64,000 bases of DNA. Source: Hyphomonadaceae bacterium. GTDB lineage: Bacteria; Pseudomonadota; Alphaproteobacteria; Caulobacterales; Aquidulcibacteraceae. Shown one piece after another: positions 17,014 to 29,081 of the stretch; the first letter of the stretch is position 1; the number at the start of each line of letters is the position of its first letter. The stretch spans positions 100,949-164,948 of the forward strand of contig JAEUMP010000012.1 in NCBI GenBank assembly GCA_016791445.1. Direction: 5' to 3'. Position numbers and translations under genes: made by a program. A model generated the notes under the pieces. It saw nothing but the letters and a program-made list of their open reading frames with translations, did no database searches and was not told where the DNA came from.

Positions 17014-18603
17014 CTAGAACTCCTCCCAGCCATCGGAGTCGGGCTTTTCCGCGAACGCGACCGCAGCGCCGCCGCGCACTGGCGGCCGGAATGCGCGCGG
17101 CGAAGGCTGAGGTGTACGCACAGCCGGCGGGCGCCGTGTCGGCGCGCTGCGACCGACATCTCCGATCTGGAACGCCGAGATGAGATTCACCAGTTCCGCC
17201 GTTTCGCCCTTGAGCGAGTGCGTCGCTGCCGTGCTCTCCTCGACCATGGCCGCGTTCTGCTGCGTCGCCTGGTCCATCTGGTTGACGGCGGTGTTCACTT
17301 CCGCGAGCGCCGTGCTCTGCTCCTGCGCCGAAGCGGCGATTTCCGCGACCACATTGTTGATCTCAAGAACTTTCGAAACCAGACCGCGCAGCGCTTCACC
17401 TGTCTCGTCGACAAGTTTCACGCCGACACCGACCTGTGCGGAGCTGGCCGAGATGAGCGCCTTGATCTCCTTCGCCGCATCGGCGGACCGTTGCGCCAGT
17501 GCGCGCACTTCCTGCGCCACCACTGCGAACCCGCGCCCGGCTTCCCCCGCACGCGCCGCCTCGACGCCAGCATTGAGCGCGAGGAGGTTAGTCTGGAAGG
17601 CAATTTCATCGATGACGCCGATGATCTGCGCGATCTGCGACGACGACTTCTCGATCGCGCTCATCGCTTCCACGGCGCGGGTGACGACGCTGCCGCCCTT
17701 CTCCGCTTCACCGCGCGCCTGGAGGACGACGTCGCTCGCCGTCTTCGCACCAGACGCGGTCTTGCGCACCGTCGCCGTGATCTCGTCCAGCGCGGCGGCG
17801 GTTTCCTCGAGCGAGGCCGCCTGCTGCTCCGTGCGGCGGGACAGATCATCGGCCGCCTGCGCGATTTCGTCAGTACCGCTTTCTATGCCTTGAGTGTTCA
17901 GCGCAATGCTGCGCATCGATTCCTGCAACCGCGTCAGCGCCGAGTTGAAGTCTTCCTTCACCTTCTCGTAGTCGGCGCTCACCTGATCGGTGATGCGGAA
18001 CGCGAGGTTGCCTGCAGAAAGCTGGCCGAGGGCGTTCGCGAGAACGCGCACCAGTTGCGCCTGCTCTTCCTCGGCGACCGCACGCGCTGCTTCCTGCTTG
18101 CGTCGCTCATCCTCAAGCGTCTCAATGTAGATCGAGATCGAGAAATCCATATCCAGAAGGACGGCCTTGATCAGACTGCCGATCGCATCGCCGGCGGCTT
18201 CGGCCTTGCGGGAGCCGCCACCCCTCCAGTATTCGCGCACCACCGCCCGTGCGAGGCCGTCTGCAACAAGGCCGTATCCGCCGATGTACCAACGCGGATC
18301 AAGCCCCAGACGCGCATGCGCCCGCCCGATGGCGCGAACGCCGCGTACATAGGCGTCTCCATATTCGGCCGACGCAATGACGTTCCAGTGACCCGCCTGC
18401 CGCGACTTCGCGGACGACATGTGCCCGTCATCGTTGAAGAACTTCCGCGTCTCCGGGAATTCCCGCACGCGCGCGTAAAATACGTCGAGCGCCTTGGGAG
18501 CTTCCTTCTCGATGATCGGCTTGAGATCGCGTAGTGCGGCGCGCGTCTTGTCATCGAGTCCGATGAACTTCAGGCGTTCGGAAATGTTGTGGTCTTCGCT
18601 CAT
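17014..18603 (-). CDS. Globin-coupled methyl-accepting chemotaxis protein
   Basis: 529 residues and no membrane segment. The N-terminal protoglobin domain (about 5-165) carries GRAHARLGLDPRWYIGGY, the proximal-His region of HemAT-type sensors; His96 is the predicted heme ligand. A HAMP-like linker (LGQLSAGNLAFRI) and a methyl-accepting domain follow, with the hairpin tip [20 protein letters not shown]. The last residues, DGWEEF, resemble the CheR/CheB tether of enterobacterial receptors (NWETF). A flexible Pro/Arg-rich linker precedes this tail. It is probably a soluble oxygen or redox sensor of the chemotaxis array. It lies between a membrane receptor gene and cheX in the operon. Confidence 0.93.
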   Translation of the reverse strand: MSEDHNISERLKFIGLDDKTRAALRDLKPIIEKEAPKALDVFYARVREFPETRKFFNDDGHMSSAKSRQAGHWNVIASAEYGDAYVRGVRAIGRAHARLGLDPRWYIGGYGLVADGLARAVVREYWRGGGSRKAEAAGDAIGSLIKAVLLDMDFSISIYIETLEDERRKQEAARAVAEEEQAQLVRVLANALGQLSAGNLAFRITDQVSADYEKVKEDFNSALTRLQESMRSIALNTQGIESGTDEIAQAADDLSRRTEQQAASLEETAAALDEITATVRKTASGAKTASDVVLQARGEAEKGGSVVTRAVEAMSAIEKSSSQIAQIIGVIDEIAFQTNLLALNAGVEAARAGEAGRGFAVVAQEVRALAQRSADAAKEIKALISASSAQVGVGVKLVDETGEALRGLVSKVLEINNVVAEIAASAQEQSTALAEVNTAVNQMDQATQQNAAMVEESTAATHSLKGETAELVNLISAFQIGDVGRSAPTRRPPAVRTPQPSPRAFRPPVRGGAAVAFAEKPDSDGWEEF

Positions 18604-18636
18604 CTGATCGGCCTCCCTTCGTTCCGGCGGCAGCCC

Positions 18637-21791
<3,155 letters not shown>

Positions 21792-21903
21792 GGCAAACGC
21801 AAGTAACGGTTAGTGGTAAACAAACAACCAAACCAATCTGCACCGCTGTTCGTAGTGCTGATTGCACCAAGACCGCACGCGCTCTAAGTATTGTGTGGCT
21901 TTT

Positions 21904-21955
21904 CTACGTACAAGTGCGTAGGCAATATTGTGTTTTATTATGCCCAAGTGGGTAG
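21904..21955. repeat. Two related 18-base imperfect palindromes, 34 bases apart
   Basis: Copy one (21904-21921) is CTACGTACAAGTGCGTAG, which is nearly self-complementary. Copy two (21938-21955) is TTATGCCCAAGTGGGTAG. They match at 12 of 18 positions, share CAAGTG-n-GTAG and start exactly 34 bases apart, about three helical turns. They lie in AT-rich DNA between the porin start and the DHp-only gene. They look like paired binding sites for one dimeric regulator, possibly the nearby NarL-type protein. Confidence 0.5.
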
Positions 21956-22017
21956 ATAATAGTGCCTAGGCCGTTTGGACTAAATCGAGCACTTCCTTGG
22001 CGCGCTTGGCTCGCGTA

Positions 22018-22035
22018 AGGTGATTCACATCACCT
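22018..22035. promoter_or_regulatory. Candidate CRP/FNR-family operator
   Basis: AGGTGAT-TCAC-ATCACCT is a perfect inverted repeat with seven-base arms. Its core, GTGA-N6-TCAC, fits the CRP-type consensus, and TGAT-N4-ATCA fits the FNR-type core. It lies 46 bases before the ATG of the DHp-only gene, where such a factor could activate or repress. Confidence 0.55.
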
Positions 22036-22080
22036 CGATTTCTGACGCGCCGTCATGATCGTCGAGACCCGGAGGGCCGA

Positions 22081-22383
22081 ATGATCGCTTTTGCAGTGGT
22101 GTGCGCGACGGTCGCCGCTGTGCTCGGCATGTTTTTTTGTGTGCAATCGTGGATCGGCAGGGCCATTCGCACACGGGCCGCCGATATCGCGCGTGCACGG
22201 ATCGCCGCCTACGCACACGACTTGCGCCAGCCCATCCAGGCGATCGAGCTCTATGCCTCGGCGCTGGAACGCCGGCTGGAGTCGGAGGAGGGCAAAGTGA
22301 TCTTGACGCGACTGCATGCCTGCGTAGCGGACTCACAGGCGCGGCTTGCGCAGATCGTCGATATGCCGGCCTCGCACAACTGA
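22081..22383 (+). CDS. Membrane-anchored DHp-only protein (histidine kinase without ATPase domain)
   Basis: 100 residues. A single N-terminal membrane segment (VVCATVAAVLGMFFCVQSW) leads into a DHp-like helix, RIAAYAHDLRQPIQAIELYASALERR, shown in pieces: the H-box AYAHDLRQP has its His at 46. This matches kinases of the HDLRQPLQAL type. The second helix (LTRLHACVADSQARLAQIV) ends the protein, and there is no HATPase domain and no room for one before the convergent gene. It cannot autophosphorylate alone. It might act as a phosphotransfer, phosphatase or dimer-titrating partner. The adjacent NarL-type regulator is the obvious partner. The two palindrome types upstream suggest tight regulation. 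Confidence 0.72.
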   Translation: MIAFAVVCATVAAVLGMFFCVQSWIGRAIRTRAADIARARIAAYAHDLRQPIQAIELYASALERRLESEEGKVILTRLHACVADSQARLAQIVDMPASHN

Positions 22384-22405
22384 CTGGCAGGCGCAGTGGA
22401 ACGCG

Positions 22406-23044
22406 CTATTTCAGCCGGGCGATCACTTCTGCACGCGAATTGACGCCGAGCAGGCGGTAAATCGCGGCGAGGTGAATTTTCACCGTGCCCTCGGCTAGCC
22501 CCAGACGACCGGCGATCTTGCGGGTCGAGGCGCCGGTGAGCAGGAGGTCCACGACATTGCGCTGGCGATTGGTGAAGGCATATCCGTGCAACGGCGCCAT
22601 GGACTCCGCCACCGCAGGTTTCGGCGTCTCGCTGACAGCCCGCTGCAGCGCGCGCGGCGCATAGAGCCGGCCGGCGAGAACCTGGCTGATCGCATCCGCC
22701 ACTTCCGCGGCCGGCAGGCTCTTCGGCACATAGCCGTGCGCGCCGGCGCCGAGGGCGCCAAGGATGTCTTCCCGGGCTTCTGACGCCGAAACGACGACGA
22801 AGCGCGCGCCGGGAAGCGCATCCTGCAGCGCCGAAAGCCCTTCGAGCCCGGACAAACCCGGCATGTTCAGATCGAACGTCACGAGATCAGGCGCGAGGCC
22901 GCTGGCGATCGCCTCGTGCGCTTCGTCAAGGCTGCCGACTTCGAAAACCTGGCCGACGCCAGCCATGTCCTGCAGCAGCAATTTCAGGCCGCCGCGGAAC
23001 AACTGGTGATCATCTACGATCAGAGCGGTAACCGTGCCGGCCAT
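22406..23044 (-). CDS. NarL/FixJ-family response regulator
   Basis: 212 residues from an ATG at 23044. The N-terminal receiver (about 5-120) has Asp58 (LVTFDLNMPGLSG) and Lys in YVPKSLP. The C-terminal LuxR-type helix-turn-helix (about 148-210) reads FTNRQRNVVDLLLTG, then RKIAGRLGLAEGTVKIHLAAIYRLL. The start was chosen because the receiver begins six residues later and GGAG is about ten bases upstream. A longer frame to 23185 or 23257 is open but adds a low-complexity N-terminus. It converges with the DHp-only gene, 22 bases apart, and the two may form a signalling pair. Its target may be the paired palindromes at 21904-21955. Confidence 0.9.
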   Translation of the reverse strand: MAGTVTALIVDDHQLFRGGLKLLLQDMAGVGQVFEVGSLDEAHEAIASGLAPDLVTFDLNMPGLSGLEGLSALQDALPGARFVVVSASEAREDILGALGAGAHGYVPKSLPAAEVADAISQVLAGRLYAPRALQRAVSETPKPAVAESMAPLHGYAFTNRQRNVVDLLLTGASTRKIAGRLGLAEGTVKIHLAAIYRLLGVNSRAEVIARLK

Positions 23045-23438
23045 GCCGCTTGGCTCCAGATCCCTTGCAACCACCTTGCAAACATCGGGACCCGAAATCA
23101 ACGCCTTCAAACCAGCATGGGTCGCCTCGCCCTGTTGCCCTTCTCCGGAAGCCGCGCCCCACGAGGCATTCACGCCTTCGACCATGCCTGATCGTCTCCA
23201 CACGCACCGCGACACTCGCGGCAAAGCCATGATCGATGAATCCGCCGCCAACCGCATTGCGCTAGCGCAACCGTGGTTGCGTCAGCGCAGCTCCCCCATG
23301 GCTCGCGGGCGAATCACCGAACCATGCGCCGATCTGCAAGCGCGTCGCCGACAATGGGAATAGTCACAACTTACCATCACGCCACGGAAACGCAGTCACA
23401 TTTCGCAGTCGCGCTCGACGCGCACGACGCCCGGCGTG

Positions 23439-25490
23439 TCAGCTCGCGCGTTTCAGCGCCGTGATGAGGGTCGGCACCGTCGCTACCGTCGCAGTTTCCC
23501 CGACGCGGAACCTGGAGACGATATCCGCCAGCGACTTGGCTTCAGCGGCGAGGGAGTGACTCGCCGCCGTCGACTGCTCGACCATCGCTGCGTTCTGCTG
23601 GGTGATCTGGTCCATCTGGTTGACGGCGATGTTCACTTCGCCGACGCCGCGCGCTTCTTCCTCGGCAGACAAGGCGAGAGTTGCGACCAGGCCGTTCATT
23701 TCAGTGATGCGCGTGGCGATGCTTTCGAGCGCACCCGCTGTCTTGCCGACGAGTTTCACGCCGAGATCGACGTCCTCGGCGCTCTGGGTGATGAGATCCT
23801 TGATCTCCTTGGCGGCCTCCGAAGACCTTTGCGCAAGCGCGCGCACTTCGGTGGCGACGACCGCGAATCCGCGACCCGCTTCGCCGGCACGCGCCGCCTC
23901 GACGCCGGCATTCAGGGCGAGAAGGTTGGTCTGGAAGGCGATTTCGTCGATCACGCCCAGAATCCGCGCGATTTCGTCGGACGACTTCTCGATCTTCGCC
24001 ATCGCGACGACTGTATCGCGAAGCACCGCGCCGCTGGTCTCTACTTCCTCGCCTGCGGCCATCGATACCGTGCGCATGCGACGGGCGTTTTCGGCGTTTT
24101 GCTTGACGGTCGAGGTAATCTGCTCAAGCGCCGCGGCGGTCTCTTCGAGGCCGGCCGCTTGCTGTTCGGTGCGTCGCGACAGATCATCGGCGGCCACGCT
24201 GATCTCTTCGGCCGAGCCACGCATGGAATGCGAGCCGCCGCGGATCGCGATCATTGCGCTTTCAAGCTGGTGCGCAGTCTGGTTGAAGTCCATGCGGATC
24301 GTCTTGTAGTCGACGGGGAAGAGCTCCTTGAGGCGATAGGTGAGATCGCCCTCGTAGAGTTTCGTCAGCCCCTCCTTCACATAGTTCACGACGAAGGCGA
24401 GTTCTTCGGTCGCCTGCTGGTGCTTTTCTTCGAGTTCGCGCGCCAGATCGCTCATGCGCTGGTGTGCGGAATCTGCCTCGGCGCGCAGGCGTAGGCGCTC
24501 CTGAAGGCTCGCTTTGAAGACCACGAGCGCCTCGGCGATCTTTCCGGTTTCGTTGCGATCGTCGCGACACGGCACGTCAACGCTTGAGTCTTCCTGCGCG
24601 AGACGACCCATCGCCGACACCAGCTTTGCGATGCGCGAGGAAATCGCGCCACTGATGAGAACAATGAGCACGACGGCGACAGCAAGCACGGCGCCGACGG
24701 CGGCGAGCCAGAACGTCAGCCTCGATTCCAACCCTGCAATGCGTTGCGCCAGAAGGCGATCAAGCTCGACAGCCGCGGCGTGCCAGAGGGCGTCCGCGTG
24801 CGTGTCGAAGGTCGCCTCCGACAATTCTGCCCCGACCGGCGCAGACTGCGCCTGCGCGACCAGCGCATCGACTGCGGCCTTCGTTTCAGCCGCGTACTTT
24901 TCCAGAGCGGCGGCGGTCACCCCTTCGGCGTTGGCGTTCGAAGCGGATGCGACGGACCCCGCGATTCCGGCCGACGCCGTTGCAACGTGATCAAGCGCAA
25001 CGGCGAGGGCGGCTTCACGTCCCTCCCCGGTCACCGACACCGCGTCCGCGAGACGCGAGACACTCTCGTGGATCGCCGGAAGACGAAGCACCACGAGATC
25101 CATCACATAGTAGGAATCCAGATCCGGATCGAGCGTGAGATTCGAGGCGTCGGCAATGGCGACGAGCAACGCTTCGCCGGCGGCGCGACGCACGCCCGGG
25201 TCACGCGCGGACACAAGCGCCGCCGACTGCTCCGCTGTGCCGAACATCGCATCATACTTCGCGCGAACCGCATCGAGTGCGGGAGCCGTCGCGCCCTCTT
25301 CCACCTCAAACGCCGGCCAGACAGCGTCGATGTAGGCGATGCCGTGGCGTTCCTTCTGGGCGAACTCGATGTCTTCGAGGCTCTCTACCACGAAGAGACC
25401 GGCCAACATGATGATCGGGATCATCAACAGCGCTGCAATCAGGCCGAGACGCGCACCGACGCTCATGCGCGTGTGAATGAAGCCGAGCAT
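23439..25490 (-). CDS. Membrane methyl-accepting chemotaxis protein, no C-terminal tether
   Basis: 683 residues. The first membrane segment ([21 protein letters not shown]) is followed by a large helical sensor domain of about 230 residues and a second segment ([21 protein letters not shown]). Next come HAMP ([19 protein letters not shown]), a second HAMP-like region before [20 protein letters not shown], and the methyl-accepting tip [20 protein letters not shown]. Unlike the two receptors in the main operon it ends in TALKRAS, with no W-E-E-F. It would rely on other receptors for CheR/CheB docking. The ATG has GAAGGG nine bases upstream. It is a single-gene unit and its ligand is unknown. 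Confidence 0.9.
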   Translation of the reverse strand: MLGFIHTRMSVGARLGLIAALLMIPIIMLAGLFVVESLEDIEFAQKERHGIAYIDAVWPAFEVEEGATAPALDAVRAKYDAMFGTAEQSAALVSARDPGVRRAAGEALLVAIADASNLTLDPDLDSYYVMDLVVLRLPAIHESVSRLADAVSVTGEGREAALAVALDHVATASAGIAGSVASASNANAEGVTAAALEKYAAETKAAVDALVAQAQSAPVGAELSEATFDTHADALWHAAAVELDRLLAQRIAGLESRLTFWLAAVGAVLAVAVVLIVLISGAISSRIAKLVSAMGRLAQEDSSVDVPCRDDRNETGKIAEALVVFKASLQERLRLRAEADSAHQRMSDLARELEEKHQQATEELAFVVNYVKEGLTKLYEGDLTYRLKELFPVDYKTIRMDFNQTAHQLESAMIAIRGGSHSMRGSAEEISVAADDLSRRTEQQAAGLEETAAALEQITSTVKQNAENARRMRTVSMAAGEEVETSGAVLRDTVVAMAKIEKSSDEIARILGVIDEIAFQTNLLALNAGVEAARAGEAGRGFAVVATEVRALAQRSSEAAKEIKDLITQSAEDVDLGVKLVGKTAGALESIATRITEMNGLVATLALSAEEEARGVGEVNIAVNQMDQITQQNAAMVEQSTAASHSLAAEAKSLADIVSRFRVGETATVATVPTLITALKRAS

Positions 25491-25692
25491 TTCAAGCTAC
25501 CCTTCGCTGCAAAAACTGCGATCATCGACTAGGATCGCGGCGTGAAAAGTTTCTGTAGAAACAGGCATAGTCGAACGAATTCCGTACTAGTCCCTTCGGC
25601 ATACGTCCGCGTCCCCGGCGCGCCTCCAACCACCGCCTCCCCGACACAGCCGGCGCATTGCGCGCCAAGGCGAACAGCCCGAAACTCCGGGC

Positions 25693-27423
25693 ATGTCGCA
25701 CCGTCTCGTCGCCCTGGCTCTCGCGATCGCGCTGTTCTTCGCGCCGTCCGCGCTGGCGCGGCCCGCGGACCGCGACGCGGCAGTCAAGGCGGCGCTGGCG
25801 GAAGTCGCGGCGGCGCAATCGGCGTTCGACGTCCCGGGCATGGCGATCGTGGTGGTCGCCGACGGCAAGATCCTCCTCGCGCAGGGGCTCGGCCAGCGCG
25901 GTCTCGAGGACGCGACCGCCGTGGACGCCGACACCCGCTTCGCCATCGGCTCGTGCTCCAAGGCCTTCACGGCGCTCGGCGTCGCCATGCTCGCGGAAGA
26001 AGGGCGGCTCGCCCTCACCGACCGCGTGGCCGCGTACGATCCCCTGCTCGCGATCTCCGCGCCGGGGGCGGCGGAGCGGCTGACCGTGGCCGATCTGCTC
26101 GCGCAGCGCTCCGGCTTCGCGCGGCACGACTTCCTCTGGCATGCCCGCCCCGACATGACGCGCGCGGCCTTCGCGGCGGCGCAGGCGTCGTTGGCGATGC
26201 GCAACGCGCCGGGCGGGCGCTTCGGGTACACGAACACCTCGGTCATTCTCGCCGGGCGGCTCGTGGACCTGCGCGCCGGCCAGAACTGGGAGGACTTCAC
26301 CACCGCGCGGATCTTCACGCCGCTCGGCATGACGCGCTCCAACTTCTCCTCGCAAGGGCTTGCCGCCGACGCCAACGCCGCGCGCGCCACCAAGCGGGCG
26401 AACGGCGCCAGTCGCACGGTGGCCTGGCGGGATGCGCGGCTGCTCGGTCCGGCGGGCGCCATCAACTCCACCGCCCATGACATGGGCCGCTGGCTGCTCA
26501 TGCTCACGGGCGACGGCGCGATCGACGGGCGCGCGCTGGTGACCCCGGAGACGCTGCGCACCTTGTGGACGCCCGTCGCCGGTTCGGAACGCGCGCCGCG
26601 CAAGCCAGCCGGAGAGAACGAGGACGCCGGCGGCTACGCGCTGGGGTGGCGCGTCGATACCTGGCGCGGCCAGCGGCGTGTCAGCCACTCCGGGGCCGTC
26701 GATGGTTTCCGCGCCCGCGTCACGGTGTTTCCCGAAGCGCGCGTAGGCATCGCGGTGATGGCCAATCTCGGGCCGACGCAGCTGCCGGATTTCGCGACGC
26801 GCGTCTTCGCCGAAGAAGTGCTGGGCCTGCCGCGCAAGACCGATCTGATGGCCTACGCCAATGCCCGCCGCAGCGTGGAGGCGGCGGCTCTCGGCAAGCC
26901 GGCGACGTTGCCGCCGGGACGCCTCGCGCGGCTGGGCGCGAAGGACACGGGCATCGCTCCGACGGCGACGGCGGAGGCGATGCACGGCGTGTACGAACAT
27001 CCCGCCTATGGCGACATCCGCATCGAGCCCGCCGACGAAGCGAATGCGCTGCGCATCGTGTTCGGCGCGCTTCATGGCCGGCTCGATCCGTGGCGCGGCG
27101 ACAGCTTCATCGCGATCTCCGACTGGCCGGACGACACGCTCGACGAAGGCGAGTTCGTGTTCGCCAGCGACGGCGCGGGCGCCGTGACCGGCTTCACCGC
27201 GATGATCGACAAGGACATCGCCCCCGTCCGTTTCGTGCGCACCGGACCGCTGCCGCCGCCACCGCCGCCAGAGGCGGAACTCACGGCCCTGCCCGATGCG
27301 CCGCCGCCGCGGGGACCGGAAGGCGCGATGATCCTGATCTTTGCGCTGGGTGCGGGCGTGCTGCTGTCGGCGGCGGGCTGGGCGTACCGGCTGCACCGCG
27401 CGCGTCGGACGCTTGAGGCCTGA
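25693..27423 (+). CDS. Serine hydrolase, class C beta-lactamase / D-peptidase family
   Basis: 576 residues. A signal peptide (VALALAIALFFAPSALA) targets the periplasm. The beta-lactamase/transpeptidase fold shows Ser87-x-x-Lys90 (GSCSKAF), Tyr179-x-Asn181 (GYTNTS) and His332-x-Gly334 (SHSGAVDG). After about residue 400 comes a beta-rich tail (GVYEHPAYGDIRIEPA), and the end has a membrane anchor (MILIFALGAGVLLSAAGWAYRL). Members hydrolyse esters, D-peptides or occasionally beta-lactams, so the substrate cannot be told. A long frame on the opposite strand is a GC artefact. The gene stands alone, 47 bases before rnd. Confidence 0.88.
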   Translation: MSHRLVALALAIALFFAPSALARPADRDAAVKAALAEVAAAQSAFDVPGMAIVVVADGKILLAQGLGQRGLEDATAVDADTRFAIGSCSKAFTALGVAMLAEEGRLALTDRVAAYDPLLAISAPGAAERLTVADLLAQRSGFARHDFLWHARPDMTRAAFAAAQASLAMRNAPGGRFGYTNTSVILAGRLVDLRAGQNWEDFTTARIFTPLGMTRSNFSSQGLAADANAARATKRANGASRTVAWRDARLLGPAGAINSTAHDMGRWLLMLTGDGAIDGRALVTPETLRTLWTPVAGSERAPRKPAGENEDAGGYALGWRVDTWRGQRRVSHSGAVDGFRARVTVFPEARVGIAVMANLGPTQLPDFATRVFAEEVLGLPRKTDLMAYANARRSVEAAALGKPATLPPGRLARLGAKDTGIAPTATAEAMHGVYEHPAYGDIRIEPADEANALRIVFGALHGRLDPWRGDSFIAISDWPDDTLDEGEFVFASDGAGAVTGFTAMIDKDIAPVRFVRTGPLPPPPPPEAELTALPDAPPPRGPEGAMILIFALGAGVLLSAAGWAYRLHRARRTLEA

Positions 27424-27470
27424 CACGCAACGCCGTGGCGCGCGGCGCGGAACTGGACTATTGCCGCGCC

Positions 27471-28127
27471 ATGACTCGCAAACTCTCCCTCACCGTCGAC
27501 GGCAAGAACATTTCCTGCCTCCTGCACAAGGGCGACCTGCCCGCCGATTTCGCCGTCAAGGGAAACGCCATCGCCGTCGATTGTGAATCGATGGGGCTTT
27601 CTCTCGTGCGCGACCGGCTCTGCCTCGTGCAGCTGACCGACGGCCACGGCGAGGCGCATGTGGTGCAGCTCGACCGCACGACCTACGATGCGCCGAACCT
27701 GAAGAGACTCCTCGGCGACCAGGCGATCGAAAAGATCTTCCACTTCGGCCGCTTCGACGTGGCGATGATCATGCGCGACCTCGGCGTCGTCTGCGCGCCC
27801 GTCTATTGCACCAAGATCGCCTCGAAGCTGGCGCGGACCTATACGGATCGCCACGGCCTGAAGGATGTGATCAAGGAACTGCTGCAGCGGGAAATCTCCA
27901 AGGAGCAGCAAAGCTCCGACTGGGGCGCCGCCGAGATCAGCGACGCGCAGATGTCCTACGCGGCCGCCGACGTGATCCACCTCCATGCGCTGCGCGACAA
28001 GCTGAACGTGATCCTCACCCGCGAAGGCCGCCTCGGTCTCGCGCAGGCGTGCTTCGCCTTCCTGCCGACGCGCGCCGCGCTCGATATCGCGGGCTGGGAC
28101 GAGACGGATATCTTCGCGCATACGTGA
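27471..28127 (+). CDS. rnd: Ribonuclease D-like 3'-5' exonuclease
   Basis: 218 residues of the short alphaproteobacterial form: only the DEDDy exonuclease domain, without the HRDC domain of E. coli RNase D. The catalytic residues are visible: Asp37 and Glu39 (VDCESMGL), Asp96 (HFGRFDV), Tyr163 and Asp167 (YAAADVIHLH). It trims 3' ends of RNAs such as tRNA precursors using two metal ions. The ATG at 27471 is the first that fits the domain; an earlier GTG at 27435 gives 12 extra residues. In many alphaproteobacteria this gene precedes lptC-lptA-lptB-rpoN, as it does here after a few insertions. Confidence 0.9.
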   Translation: MTRKLSLTVDGKNISCLLHKGDLPADFAVKGNAIAVDCESMGLSLVRDRLCLVQLTDGHGEAHVVQLDRTTYDAPNLKRLLGDQAIEKIFHFGRFDVAMIMRDLGVVCAPVYCTKIASKLARTYTDRHGLKDVIKELLQREISKEQQSSDWGAAEISDAQMSYAAADVIHLHALRDKLNVILTREGRLGLAQACFAFLPTRAALDIAGWDETDIFAHT

Positions 28128-28162
28128 GGCGCGGCGCTGGAGAACCGAGCGCAGTGACCAGG

Positions 28163-28266
28163 CCGGACCGCGCAGCTCCTGCTGCGCATGCGCGCGCGGC
28201 GCCAGACTCCGAAGAATCTCGCGTGTTTTGACCAAGGGTATGCGCAGCAGGAGCTGCGCGGTCCGG
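28163..28266. repeat. Perfect 27-base inverted repeat (palindromic intergenic element)
   Basis: Arms at 28163-28189 and 28240-28266 are exact reverse complements across 27 bases, with a 50-base spacer. Each arm itself contains a smaller palindrome (GCAGC..GCTGC around AGCTCCTGCT). The element lies between the convergent rnd and hypothetical genes. It could stop transcription from both sides or be a REP-like mobile palindrome. Confidence 0.8.
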
Positions 28267-28275
28267 CATGTATTG

Positions 28276-28770
28276 TCATGACGTGTCTGCGGCTTCGGCG
28301 GCGGGTGCGAGGACATCGGCGCAAAGCGCAATCGCCACGGCAGTCACCGCGACGACGGCGCCGAGCACGCCGCCCTTCGCGGGAAGCCGCGCGATCGCGC
28401 GCATCACCATTCTGTCGAAGTTCTCCAAAGTCTCGCGCATCTGGCGCGGCGTGCGCAGCGGAATCCCGCGCGTGATCGCGTGAATCAGACGCGTGCGGCG
28501 CTTGCGATAGCCCAGTGCGCTGTGCGGCAGATGTTTCTCACCTGGCGCATCGATGCGAAAATTCATCCGCGAGATCATGCTGAGCATTATGAGGATGCGG
28601 ATCTCGCGACGCGTCCTGCGGAGATCGCGCCGGAAACCGAGCTTCAGAAAGCGCGGCGTCGGCACGCGGGCCATGAGCCAGGCAAGCGCTTCGAGGAGCC
28701 ACAGATGCAGCTCACGCACACGCGCGGCGTAGGCGCTGCGGCGGTCGCGTAGCGGGCGGGCGATCTGCAT
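28276..28770 (-). CDS. Hypothetical basic protein with a C-terminal hydrophobic segment
   Basis: 164 residues from an ATG with GGAGAG about six bases upstream. It is very Arg-rich (RRDLRRTRREIRILIML; YRKRRTRLIHAI), with Trp/Leu helices near the start (HLWLLEALAWLMARVP). The C-terminus has a likely membrane helix, GVLGAVVAVTAVAIALCADVLA. I do not recognise the family. The layout suggests a protein that binds a polyanion or the inner membrane surface. A longer frame upstream to 28914 lacks a ribosome site. It is divergent from the GST gene. Confidence 0.65.
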   Translation of the reverse strand: MQIARPLRDRRSAYAARVRELHLWLLEALAWLMARVPTPRFLKLGFRRDLRRTRREIRILIMLSMISRMNFRIDAPGEKHLPHSALGYRKRRTRLIHAITRGIPLRTPRQMRETLENFDRMVMRAIARLPAKGGVLGAVVAVTAVAIALCADVLAPAAEAADTS

Positions 28771-29081
28771 GCTCGGCTCTCCTCTTCGCCGCGCCCGAAC
28801 CATTCGGACGCGACGTGGGGACGAGTGTCCGACAGCTTGCGACCCGGTCGGATTGTTTGGCTGATTTTTCTGCATCGGACCGCCGGAGCCATCGCCGGCC
28901 GCCTTGTGCGCCATGGAGAAATGATTTGCCGGAGAGTCGCCGACGGTCCCCGTCGCGAGGGGAACCGCCCATTACAATCCCTCCACAGGCACGCGCGGCG
29001 GTTTCCTCTCGACTTCGACCTTGCAGGCGCAGAAACGTTACCCGTGAGCGCCCAGCTCGCCCGGCAGGAAGGAGACGCACC
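28771..29081. other. Non-coding region between divergent genes
   Basis: These 311 bases separate the hypothetical gene (minus) from the GST gene (plus). Short open frames here are chance overlaps. Both promoters should lie here, but no clear -35/-10 pair, repeat or operator stands out. Confidence 0.5.

Noticed and set aside
25522-27426. Very long minus-strand frame opposite the serine hydrolase
   Set aside because: It is rich in Arg, Gly and His with no domain, while the plus strand has a signal peptide and a full catalytic set. High GC creates long antisense frames.
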